The notes below the pieces were generated by a model, which saw only the letters and a program-made list of their open reading frames with translations, searched no databases and had not been told where the DNA came from. The position numbers were made by a program, and so were the translations under genes. Positions 20,850-29,969 of a stretch of DNA of 29,969 bases are shown here, piece after piece; position 1 is the first letter of the stretch, and each line of letters opens with the position of its first letter. Source of the stretch: Lactifluus volemus (lineage: Eukaryota; Basidiomycota; Agaricomycetes; Russulales; Russulaceae); NCBI GenBank assembly GCA_022376515.1, contig WTXI01000401.1:1-29969 (forward strand), written 5' to 3'.

Positions 20850-21685
20850 ATGACTGGTTCAGAATATTTCATCAGACCTGTGCAACCAGAAGATGTAGTA
20901 GGTTATTCAATATATAGATACTCTGTTATTCAAAGAATTTTCAGCCAGCAGTCATACAGCTCATCTACGAGTTGGCACGATTTGATCTTTCCAAATCAAC
21001 CCAATGATACTTACGGTGCGGCAGGCGGTATACGAAAAATCACCTCATCTAGCCGTGGCAACTCCAGAACTGGTGAGCACAAATTAAATCAAAACTCATC
21101 GTCAAATTTCATACAGGCGGCCCTGTGTAGATCACGAAACATATATTCGAAACTCATGTTGCGAATGCGCTCCTCGCGTTTTCCGGACCTTCTGATGCTC
21201 CCGGAAAAGCGATCGGCTTTGCTCTATATTTTTTCAACTTCTCGACGTGGACAGGCAGACCGGGGTTATTTGTCCGTTCCATCGTAGGAAATGCTGGTGA
21301 AAAAATGCTGATTTCCAGCGTGTTACGCAGCTTGAAGATCTCTACGTAAGACCCGAGCATAGGCAAAAGGGAATAGGAAAGGCACTGTTCAGAGAGCTTG
21401 CCCTGATTGCACAAGAGAAGGTCACAAAACTCACTTCTTTACTTCCCTTTAGCAATTGACCTGATTGTAGGACTGCGCTCGTATGGAGTGGAACGTTCTC
21501 AAGGTAGGGATGCGCTAGACATACTGGTCATCACTAATCTGATCCCCATGGTCGTGCAGTGGAATCAGCCTTCGATTGACTTTTATGAGAAGTGCATCCG
21601 TGCAAAGAAACAAGATGAATGGGTAGGGATGCGTCTCGGGGAGGAAGGGTTTGAAATTTTGAAGAACATTACCACGAATAATTAG
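20850..21685 (+). CDS. GNAT acetyltransferase, spermidine/spermine (SSAT)-type
   Basis: Exons 20850-20897, 20945-20974, 21025-21072, 21131-21271, 21331-21420, 21471-21503 and 21560-21685 give 171 aa, the exact length typical of SSAT/diamine acetyltransferases. The spliced protein runs IRPVQPEDVPAVIQLIYEL, AVYEKSPHLAVATPEL, IFETHVANALLAF, YFFNFSTWTGRPGLFLEDLY, then VRPEHRQKGIGKALF (acetyl-CoA loop Q-x-x-G-x-G/A near 101-105), and WNQPSIDFYEKC...WVGMRL. Relatives acetylate polyamines or thialysine; the substrate here is not determined by sequence. Exon 2 is 30 nt and exon 6 is 33 nt. Intron 2 (20975-21024, 50 nt) needs a GC donor: no GT gives a frame joining YEL to AVYEKSP. Confidence 0.92.
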
Positions 21686-21826
21686 CTTGTTGGTGCGCAC
21701 CATGAACCGACTGGTGCTTGTCCGCAGAACAAGATGACAATGATATTGGATAGTGATGCAGCACATTAAGATGCGGCAACAGCGAGACAGCATAGACAAT
21801 ATCAAGCTCTCCTTGGAGCCGCTGTG

Positions 21827-22557
21827 CTACACACCATCGTAACTGGCGCCTCCAGCCTGGGCAAGACGGTCAGTTGCTCTGACGACCGAGATCTATAATC
21901 AAGGTAACTACCTTGCGCAAACGAATGACGATCGGTTCTTCCTTTAGATCATCTTTCTCTCTCGCCGCGACGTCAATCGAATACGTGCGGAACACAGACT
22001 TGACGTCGGCAGCGTGCACAGAGATCTATTACGAGAACGTTAGCTCATGCGTAATCATCATTCATTCTGCACGCGGTGACCCATGGTCCCAAGGGGGTGT
22101 GTATTACAGAAGCACACGGCTACGTGGTCAATCAGATAGTCACCTTTGCTTTCCTCATAATCTTACACCCGGCACCGATCCACGTAACGAGGATGAATTT
22201 CTCACGCTGCGACTCCTTGTCGTTGCAGTATGTGACACGGGCATATGCAAAGGAACCCTTAGCGGGATCTAGTTTCTCTTGTAATTCAGCCAGACCACCA
22301 GTGCCTGTAGCTGTGACGACCAATTTATCCGAACGGTCGTTCTGAAATGCAAAAAAAAGGTGAATTAACAAGGACCGCAAAAAAAAGATAACATGAGGGA
22401 AAAACCTCGTAGTCTATGAGGACCCAATTGGTATCTGATTTGTGGGAGCGAACATCCTCGTACGCTGAGATTGAGGTTTTTCATCAGGGCGAGAACACGA
22501 CATCATTAGATTTAGACGCGCACCTTCGTTGATCTTGGGGTCGGATATATCAGCCAT
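21827..22557 (-). CDS. Coactosin-like actin-binding protein (ADF-H domain)
   Basis: Exons on the minus strand: 22557-22524, 22464-22406, 22341-22144, 22025-21912 and 21856-21827, giving 144 aa. It begins MADISDPKINEAYEDVRS and contains WVLIDYE, LAELQEKLDPAKGSFAYARV, KFILVTWIGAG and a C-terminal GGASYDGV, the standard layout of a single-domain coactosin. Coactosins bind filamentous actin and can protect growing ends from capping. All introns are GT-AG (54-118 nt). It is head-to-head with the RRG9-like gene, 164 bp apart, and converges on the acetyltransferase gene. Confidence 0.93.
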
Positions 22558-22721
22558 GAGAAAAGAAAGCCAGAGAAAAAAACGAAAAGAAGAGATATCA
22601 AGCCCTGTACGACAGTGAGAACCGTTGAAGTAGTGAAGCAACGCAGAGTTTACGCGGCGTCGTTTAGTTGATCGGTTCCTTACTGTAAATTAGGTGGCGG
22701 TGCCTCTCACTCTCTACCAAC

Positions 22722-23424
22722 ATGTTATCCTTCTTTTCTTTCAGTCACAATATAGTCCTATCGCATTCTAGACTCTCCTTTCGACTCTTACACAATTCTG
22801 GCAAAGCTACCCGTTTACGCCATCGGGACTGGGGAGTTGTCGGTCGTTTATCTCGCCCATCTCCACTTTCCGAAGAAGAACCCGACGGAGAGGATGATGA
22901 AAAGAAGGCTCGATATCAGACAGCCAACTACACGCCCGAATCTGACCCGACTCCTTTGCGTTGGTCACAACACCGTGCCACCATGAAAGCGAAATTCCCC
23001 AACGGATGGGCGCCCCCACACAAGCTTTCTCGTGCCGCGATGGACGGTTTGCGCGCGTTGCATGCGCACGATCCCGATACCTTTACCACACCCATTCTTT
23101 CCGAAAAATTTCGTATCAGCCCCGAGGCCGTGCGTCGCATCCTTCGAAGCAAATGGCAACCGACGAAAGAGCAACACGCTCGCTTGCTGCAGCGCGAAAG
23201 ACGACATCGGTACAACCGCACTTCAGGAATATTGACGGAGAGAAAGCAGGAGAAGGTTGGTCACCAGAGATAGATGTCGAACCACAAGGTGCCTCACTTT
23301 TTTTTTTCGTTAGCATTCAGCCCATAGAACAAGCTACTTTTTTGTATGAATTAATTATGAATCGATGCAGGTACCTTACGATGTCGTGGCGACCTGGCTC
23401 GTTGCTGAGAAGATGAGGCAATAA
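22722..23424 (+). CDS. RRG9: RRG9/neugrin-like mitochondrial protein
   Basis: Exons 22722-23255 and 23371-23424 give 195 aa. The first 35 or so residues are rich in Ser, Arg, Leu and His without acidic residues, as in a mitochondrial presequence. The core KFPNGWAPPHKLSRAAMDGL, then SEKFRISPEAVRRILRSKW, is the RRG9/neugrin helix block, needed in yeast for respiratory growth and mitochondrial genome maintenance. Human neugrin acts in mitochondrial rRNA handling. The frame without splicing stops at 23273; a 115-nt intron leads to YDVVATWLVAEKM, which resembles the family C-terminus, so the spliced form is preferred. Confidence 0.8.
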
Positions 23425-25085
23425 TACTAAGGGGGTCAACTATGAGCTCGCCGTGATGAGCCCCCCCCCCCATCCCCTCGATTTGTGAACGTCAGAGCCT
23501 TTTAGTGTGCTTGCCAAAATGAAAAGAGAGTGCTCCACTCTGCTCCCACTTGGTGCACCTCCCAACCTTTCTTGACAACAAGGGCAAAACTCTAAAGCGG
23601 CGGCGGCGGCGGAGGGTAAATTCATCGAAACCGGATGTGGACAGAAGATCTCCCTCCCCAATTTCCCGCGGCGTTTTGCCACAGCCACGGCCTCTTGACC
23701 TTCCGCGTCTACCCTGGATATAGTACGAGACCAAGTATTTTTTGTATGTGTCGGTGCTCATGCCATATTTAATTACAGCATAACGGTAATTGTTGTTCAT
23801 AGATAGGCTAAATATAGTAACTGAAGCTTAATGTTCACACAGGGATCATCGACTTAACATTGTTTTGTCCCAAAATACCCAAGACGCAAGTCGTTCTACG
23901 ATTAGCAGTCGCCATGAGGCTAACTGAAACTTAGCGGTCAAGACGGAGTGGAACGGAAGTGTCGAGATGCCCCGGCCTTAACTGAATGAAGTATCTCTTT
24001 CCTTGTCTCATCGATTGCCACCGCGCCGCGGGAACAGAAAAGTTCGGCTTACCCTGGGGTAAATTCGAACACTGACGCTGAACGATTATGGACCGTCCTG
24101 GCCCGATTGTTCATCTCTGTGGTCATGCACAGCAGCAAAAACAATATCTTACGCCCGTGGAGGAGATCTAGCCCAAAAAAATTAATGATGATGAAAACGT
24201 CTGACGCTGACCCAACGGGCTATAATTGCGAAATGCAGTGTTCCTCGCATAACGCGTAACGCTAAATTAGCCTATCCCCTCCACATAAAACGCGCGCGCA
24301 TAAGCCGACTAAGATTCTTGCTCTGTAACAAGGCGCCTCCACAGCGACGATCATTGACACGATACGATTTAACGCGATTACATACTGCACAGTATTGACC
24401 TTCCGTCCGCCCGTGGAATATTACCGGTGTCTGTAAAAAAAATTAAAACCAACATTCCCACTTACATACATACCCCTAGCAACCCTTCAGGTTTGATCCG
24501 TGTCGGATACCATCATTCTGACAATCGAAGTCGTTGAGGTTATGGCCACAAAGTGATATTTCCGAGACGTACTCTATAGCTGGCACTCCAAAAAAAATAA
24601 AAAGGGAAAGGGAAGAAATAGAAATCGCTCATACTACTTTGAAAAAAAAAAAAGTTCATTGGATGATAGGCCAATTTGAGCTTGATCGTAAACATAATTT
24701 ACCGTGAGGTTTTTCCGCATTGACTTTTTATTTTTCAGGTTGTCCGTGTACCGTGACGCACAGAGCGATCCCCGGCCACTGGTAGAAGGGAGACGGCATC
24801 TACGGTCCCGGGATGGTGGCTTAAGAAGATTGCGGTACTGCCAGCGCTTCATCCTACGATACACTTCCAATATCGCTCAGGGAGATGGTTACGCAAAGGT
24901 AAACTTCGAACACTCTCCTACGGTCCCAGACCCAAGTCCGCCCTGTCGGCCATGACAGTGTTTTTGAAACAACAACGATAACAGCAATTACAAGGAATTT
25001 CGAGGGGCTGATATAATTTACTCTATTGCGCACAGCAGCAACGTGATGATGAAACGTGGTAAGTAAGGCATAGAACCGAACCCGA
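23425..25085. other. 1.66-kb gene-poor stretch between convergent genes
   Basis: Both flanking genes end here, so no long promoter is expected. It holds a poly-C run at 23,461-23,472, a (GCG)n run near 23,597-23,613, and several A-rich runs (24,178; 24,436; 24,590; 24,641). No recognised gene, tRNA or transposon relic. The Arg-rich minus-strand frame at 23,492-23,800 depends on the GCG repeat. One exon-like segment at 24,739-24,898 is noted separately. Confidence 0.5.
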
Positions 25086-27192
25086 CTACAGCGGACGAAT
25101 CTCCGATGACCAGTAAGAGGAATCCAGTCTCTTGTACTTGACGAAGAACTGGCCCTGAGCTGGCCGGCACGCAAAGGCGTCGTTCCAGTTGGGTATGGGC
25201 TGCGGGTCGGCGATCCGACCGCTTGCATCTACGGTATCAAAGTCGAAGTCCACCAGTAGCAGCGCGGCGACGAGTTTAATCGTGAGTCTGGCCAGGCGCG
25301 CCCCGAGGCAGGTCACCCTCCCTGCCCGTGCGACAATCATCGGTCAACTTTTTTTTTTTTGAGCCTGGGCCTGGCTCTCGTCCATCGGGACGAGAGAGCG
25401 CTTGGAAAAAGAAAGACCAACGCACCTCCACCCCATCCCAAATACGTAAGGTCGGCTTTCGGTTGCGACCGCGCGGGATCGAATTTCCATGGCTCGGGAT
25501 ACAACGCCGGGTTGAGGTGGACGCTCGAAAATGGGTACACCACGAGCGTGCCTGTCGGTATCACTTTGCCGTCGATGTACATCGTCGGCCCGACATTCCG
25601 CCGCATTGCAACGTGTGGCTGGGCTATGCGGAGCGCTTCACGGATGAGCAGGTCAAGGACGGGTGTCTCACTCTCCCACGCGCCGAGGGGGATAGAGGAT
25701 AATGCGGTAGACTTGGAATCGCGCGGTGAATTGGATTCGGAGATGGTCTCCAGGGTGTGCGACATGATCAAGTTCTTGACTTCTGAGCGTGCTTCGTTGC
25801 GCCATTTCGGATGACAACCAAGAAATAGGACCAGCCAGGAAGCTGAGATAAGGTAAGCTGCTTCTCTCGGTAGCGGCAAACCCGTCACATGCCTGTGGTA
25901 CCAGTGGACCGCGAGCCGGCCGTTACGAGACCCATCATGAACTAAGTAATGAACATTAGTTTGAACGACCAGCAGAATTTGGAAAAAGCCATGCATACCC
26001 CCACAATTGCTGACAACTCATCTCCCTCGTCCAGGAAGATTTGGAGAGTGTCATTTAAAGGTACACCACTCTGATTCCTGACTTTGATTGCATTGACAAT
26101 GATATCATATATCTGTTTCGTCGCTCGCGCTTTCGAGAGCATGGCAGGACTTGGGAACCATGGGAATAACACAGTCGCGGGAGTCGTTCCGCGATCAACT
26201 TTCTCGTAAAGCTGTCTGAGACGAGCCACAATTTCGGGGTCGCCAGCTATTTCCGTACAGGTGAGACAGCGCAGGGTTGCTTGAAATACGATCTGAAATA
26301 GGAAAGGTTGTCAACATCCATTTATCATGTTAAGGAGCGCGCAAGCATCACGCTACCCCCGAATGACCACCCTTTTTCGACAAAGTGCCATCTCCGGAGG
26401 TAGAGGGTAGTAGCTGTAGAGGGAGTAGCCAACTTACTCCGTATATCTTGTCAAAGGGATCAAGGGACCCGGCCTTTTCCCATGAATGTAAGAGCCGTCG
26501 GCCGTCATTCAAAATTTCGGGAATCACTGTGCGGAAATAAGGTGAGGTGGTTCGTTCGATGTTGGCCATACCACGTACATTCCGTCAGGCGTTCGTTCCG
26601 TTGGACGTTCGCCAGGCGCTTATATATTCTAGCAACCCGCTGTTGACGAAGTTCTACTGTCACGCCATGGATGAGAGGGAGCTAGGGCGGGAAATTTTCT
26701 CTGATGGGTGAAGCGCCTTGGTGAGTTATCTAGTATTGCTCACCGCCCCCGAAAGGATTCTGAAGCCTTCCTGGAGATCCAGCCCTTTCGCGTTCAAAAA
26801 TTCTCTGCGTCCGCGTTCTCCAGAGACGACAACAACGTTATTCTGTTTCCACAGGAGAAGGCGAGCCGGCGTCAACGCAAATTCGATAGCCTCAGACCGG
26901 GGGGGGGGGGATCAACAAGGGTTTGACGTACGTGCAGAAGTCTGAATTGAAACAGCCGCTGATCTGTTACTCTAAAGCCCCAGGCGAGGAAGTCGTGGCG
27001 CCGCTGAAAGAAGGACAGAGTGTTGAAGAGGGGGAAACGGGGAAGGTTCGGAGGAGTATCTTGCTGGCGTTTGTTGCAGCGAAAGTGAGACACAACTAAC
27101 AGAAGCAAGCTAAGAGTCACTAGGACGAGCATCGAAGGAAGTTCATGTTCCCAAAGAAATTGCAAGAGCGTGGCTACTCCGACCGGATACAT
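25086..27192 (-). CDS. Cytochrome P450 monooxygenase (membrane-anchored)
   Basis: Exons on the minus strand: 27192-26932, 26842-26744, 26681-26579, 26526-26438, 26292-25999, 25941-25893, 25842-25426 and 25321-25086; about 515 aa. An N-terminal membrane helix ([17 protein letters not shown]) is followed by a Pro-rich hinge (PPNLPRFPL). The I-helix oxygen-activation motif is AGSRSTGTT (290-298). ExxR is EALR (367-370). The 'PERF' region is PEPWKFDP. The heme loop GWGGGRVTCLG has its Cys near 442. All family motifs are present, so it is probably active; substrate unknown. The start at 27192 is chosen because a TATATATA box lies about 140 bp upstream; the open frame reaching 27372 starts on the far side of that box. 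Intron 6 (25892-25843) uses a GC donor. No biosynthetic cluster partner is next to it. Confidence 0.93.
26899..26910 (+). repeat. Poly-G run (12 nt) in P450 intron 1
   Basis: A 12-base homopolymer inside the 89-nt first intron. Its length may be miscalled, but it does not affect the coding frame. Confidence 0.85.
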
Positions 27193-28259
27193 GGTAGCAG
27201 GCAGGTCGGGTCGCAAAAATGAAACCAGCAGAGTAGAAGCGGTGGGTATAAATACCGCAGGGACCTGGAGGTACGCAGTGAGAAGGTTGTAAACGGTCAC
27301 GCCGGAAGTTTGAAAACCACCGGAAGGAATATATATACTAGAAGACGGCCGGAAACCGATGGAGAGATTCAATACAAATGTGCATCGTCACGAAACGGTC
27401 CCGACAGGGGTCCAGTGTGTATGACGCCGTCTTTAGGAACAAATGATCAACCCAGATTGCACCGCGGCAGTTCCGGGGAGGGCCGTTGGGGGGGAACTTG
27501 GCGATGCCGTGTGTGACGGAAAAGGTGAATTGCGTGTGCAGAAATCTAGCGTTGCGGCTCCGCGATGCAAGCTTCCATCATAAGACTCGGAGTAGCTGCC
27601 GTGCTACGATGTCATCTCGCTAACTTCGTGAGGCACCAGTGGATTACTACTGAAACTGAGCGAAAATAGATCCGAAGGGAGCTGGACAAAGACCCCAGGG
27701 CTGAGGACGGTGTTTGGTGTTTGGAGGATGGTCTCTATTTTGAAAAAGAGTTGATCGTGCGGCACGTGTGGAGTCGTGACCTAATCCGCGGATCAACGGA
27801 TATGCCGGATTATATCTCGGACCTCGCATGCTCACATTAGGAATTGAGGACTCGGAATTGTGCAAAGCATGTCTAATTGTCCTATCTGGTAGAATGAGAG
27901 ACGACAGATAAACGCCATCACCAAAATCTTCCACTCGCTCGCGAATAATCGTCCAAGCCTGGTCCGATCATGTGATGTGCGAACCTTCGCAGTCGTCGTC
28001 TTTATTTCGGCCTCTTACTGTACTATCACGAGTTTTGATTTGTTTCCAGTTCCCAGATTCTTTCGTTGTTTCTTACTTTAAAAAATGGTGTATGAAACAA
28101 ATTGCAAATTGTATTAAATACAAGAAAAGTAAAGCCCAAAGAATGTAACGACTTTTCCTCGTTCTGTGCCTGCTTCCCTCGCCTTGTTAAAATCCTCCAA
28201 GTCCCACACCTGTTTTCAGATTGGTCAAATGGTATATCTCCCAGGGCCCATCCCACGAA
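27193..28259. promoter_or_regulatory. P450 promoter and PAQR 3' region
   Basis: 1,067 bp between two minus-strand genes. TATATATA at 27,330-27,337 is placed correctly for the P450 start at 27,192. The rest shows no coding signature. The open frame at 27,647-27,934 has no family resemblance and no splice partners. The right-hand 200 bases are AT-rich, as expected for the 3' UTR of the PAQR gene. Confidence 0.5.
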
Positions 28260-29578
28260 TTATTCAGGACACATGCCCTCCAAACTGTGGTGATAATCAA
28301 AGGCTGCTAGCACACCAATATATGTAGAAAGAGCAGCAAGCACAACAAAGATGTGAAATATTTGGTGAGATGAGAAGAAAATGTCAAATCTGCCAGGGCA
28401 GAGGCTTTCGGGAACCCTATTTGAGCTAGAACAGATCAAGATATGAGTGAGCCAGCTGTAATTGGCAGAATTGGCTTACTATATAATAGTCCCAATGATA
28501 TATATGGCAATAGCAGTTAAGAACCAGAAGAAACCCATATCTCGAGTGGCGGTGTGTATTCCATGAAACCACATTGAGTGACACATGGGTACAAAGCCAG
28601 CCAGACCCAAGCTGACAAAAAATCTAGTTCTTACATGCCTGTAGACTGGATTTATATATTTAGGGTTTAAAACAGTGTATGCTGAAGCTACAGGAGATTC
28701 AAAACGCTGAGTGTGGTTGAGAATTGGTCACGTACTGAGGCCGGCAAAAGTAAGAAGCAGAGAGTAACCAATCCTATAGTGTGGTTTGCAGTAGAATCCA
28801 TAATGTATAATAGGATAGAAGGAGCCCAATATGAGGACTAGGTAGAAAAGTCATCATGATGTATCAAGGAATCTAGTGTTGAAAGGCTTGCCTATGATCC
28901 CAGAAAAATCAAATGCAAGGCATCTAGCAGCTACCTTTGGGAGCAGACGTTGTGTAGCTCATTCATAGCGCGATGAAGGGAAAGACACTTACTTGCTTTG
29001 AACGTGCTTTGAACGTGTGGAAGACCGCACTACAGGACAAACAGAATATTGCTGACAAGATAAAGATTGAAATCATGAAACGATCGGCCCAGGACACGTC
29101 GTAACGAGCCTTATCATCGACGGTGCATAGCAAGAAAACAAAGAAAATGGCTGCGTGAAAGTGGCTATGAATGTTTACTAGTTCGGCACCGTGACGTCAA
29201 TGCACAGTGCGCGTGGCTTTGGACTGCCGTACCAGTTTCATTGTGCAGGTCTAAGAAGAAAAGATTCAGCAACAGAAAAAAAAATCGATGATCTTGCACG
29301 CACATCCGAAGACCGATTCCAAACATTTCAGCCAACTATCCAGCTCCCTGAATGCAGGAAGAAAGATCAACATAAACGTCGCTGACGAGAAGGTAAACTC
29401 ACCCTCTGTACCCCGTTAAAATAAATTCATTGTGTCTCGACCATTCCGGTGACTCCGCATATGAAAGCGTACGGTATTTGCGAACAGATGGCTTTGCCAA
29501 GAGAGGAGAATCTGGCTCAAGTTCAGCGCGCATGGACTGAGCACTGGCAGCGCGTTGCTGAACAATGATGGCAGGCAT
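28260..29578 (-). CDS. PAQR/IZH family seven-helix membrane protein (adiponectin-receptor-like)
   Basis: Exons on the minus strand: 29578-29403, 29347-29304, 29250-29233 (18 nt), 29177-28993, 28934-28892, 28837-28736, 28687-28480 and 28425-28260; 313 aa. The cytosolic N-terminus contains EFILTGYRG, SWLKCLESVFG and the family signature LHNETVNIHSHFHAAIFF. Zinc-site residues are seen: CLSCSAVFHTF (His133), FDFSGIIV (Asp150) and SSHQIFH (His279, His283). Helix segments include LILGSFYPIIHYGFYC and FFWFLTAIAIYIIGTIIY. The C-terminus is PESLCPGRFDIF then VLAAFDYHHS. Fungal IZH proteins affect zinc and sterol homeostasis; AdipoR relatives have ceramidase activity. Intron 5 has a GC donor (AG|GCAAGC). 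No long open frame exists, so this gene is easily missed. Confidence 0.92.
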
Positions 29579-29659
29579 GCCAGTGGTAGGAGTATGCAGT
29601 TGTAAAAGACAGATAAGCTCCCATTTTGTCGCCGGGTTTCATGGCCACGAAGGGTTGTC

Positions 29660-29696
29660 GTGTGCGAGCCGAGCTCAGTCCCTTTCTTGAGTACGT
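29660..29696 (+). repeat. Direct repeat, copy 1 (upstream of PAQR gene)
   Basis: The core 'ccgagctcagtccctt' with flanks 'gtgtgcga' and 'gtacgt' recurs 188 bp downstream. Two substitutions or small gaps separate the copies near the ends, and the central 16 bases are identical. Confidence 0.85.
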
Positions 29697-29847
29697 CTGT
29701 GTGTCATCACTGTATGCCCGCTTCCCGCGATGTCGCGTTGTCTTTGTTCTGGGCCTGAGGGTTGGCCTCCCTACCTTTTGGATCCCCTGTTTGTGAGTTG
29801 TTGTAGTTAGGTCTGGGCGATTAGTGGGCACAAATACTAGCTGTGTA

Positions 29848-29880
29848 GTGTGCGAACCGAGCTCAGTCCCTTGATTACGT
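29848..29880 (+). repeat. Direct repeat, copy 2
   Basis: Second copy of the element at 29,660: same 'gtgtgcga' start and the identical central core, followed by 'gattacgt' where copy 1 has 'tcttgagtacgt'. Both copies contain the palindrome GAGCTC. Confidence 0.85.
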
Positions 29881-29969
29881 CATTAACCATGCAAGTGGCT
29901 TGCGGGCTGTGAACTGATTGATAGCTCGTTCCTCTCTTCCACACCACACACTCTCTTACCGCCGCGCGC

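Larger units (their letters stand above)
29579..29969. promoter_or_regulatory. PAQR upstream region with a repeated 35-bp element
   Basis: No coding sequence. A direct repeat is present at 29,660-29,696 and 29,848-29,880. The last 40 bases are CT/AC-rich, ending in 'ccgccgcgcgc', like the 5' leader of a plus-strand gene beyond the window, so this may be another divergent promoter. Confidence 0.45.

Noticed and set aside
23492..23800. Arg-rich 102-residue minus-strand frame
   Set aside because: Composition is driven by a GCG repeat and there is no domain or splice context.
24704..24955. 83-residue plus-strand frame as a gene
   Set aside because: No homology recognised; only its inner part looks exon-like, so it is reported as a low-interest observation instead.
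27193..27372. Longer N-terminus for the P450 starting at 27372
   Set aside because: That start lies upstream of the TATATATA box at 27,330, and the usual P450 anchor begins just after the Met at 27,192.
27647..27934. 95-residue minus-strand frame between the P450 and PAQR genes
   Set aside because: No recognisable motif; positioned in intergenic DNA without promoter or splice evidence.
1..29969. tRNA, rRNA, CRISPR arrays, transposases or reverse transcriptases
   Set aside because: No cloverleaf-like box A/B pair, spaced repeat array, or transposon protein motif was found by eye on either strand.

Overview
The window is nuclear DNA from a filamentous basidiomycete, most likely an agaricomycete. 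Almost every gene is split by 47-66 nt GT-AG introns with CTGAC/CTAAC-like branch sites, genes sit on both strands at close spacing, and the predicted proteins match fungal families. I recognised and spliced 14 genes by hand, plus one C-terminal fragment at the left edge. All exon coordinates come from reading splice sites against family knowledge; none comes from RNA or a database search.

Left part, 1-10,030. The 3' end of an RG-rich ASCC2/Cue3-like gene is followed by a small RPA14-like (RPA3) gene whose third exon looks frame-damaged. Next comes a tandem segmental duplication of about 4.4 kb. Each full copy holds a divergent pair: a degenerate protein kinase-like gene (minus strand) and a small helical protein of unknown function (plus strand), sharing a 645-675 bp promoter. 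The pair occurs at 1,777-4,624 and 6,226-8,822. A remnant of a third unit lies at about 1,130-1,350. The middle copy carries a decayed piece of the 3' end of RLI1, whose intact copy lies just right of the array, so the duplication boundary ran into RLI1.

Middle part, 9,849-23,424. This is a dense housekeeping block built of head-to-head pairs: RLI1/ABCE1 (ribosome recycling) with PIN4 (parvulin); an SNT1/NCoR-like SANT protein with PIG-S/GPI17 (GPI transamidase); EGD1/BTF3 (nascent-chain-associated complex beta) with a spermidine/spermine-type GNAT acetyltransferase; and coactosin with an RRG9/neugrin-like mitochondrial protein.

Right part, 23,425-29,969. A gene-poor stretch is followed by a cytochrome P450 with a complete set of family motifs (minus strand), about 1 kb of intergenic DNA, and a PAQR/IZH (adiponectin-receptor-like) seven-helix membrane protein (minus strand) split into eight exons, one only 18 nt long. 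The right edge is promoter-like and carries two copies of a roughly 35-bp direct repeat.

Three introns in the window need GC rather than GT donors. No tRNA, rRNA, CRISPR or recognisable transposase or reverse transcriptase was seen. The most novel material is the tandemly duplicated kinase-like plus helical-protein pair.
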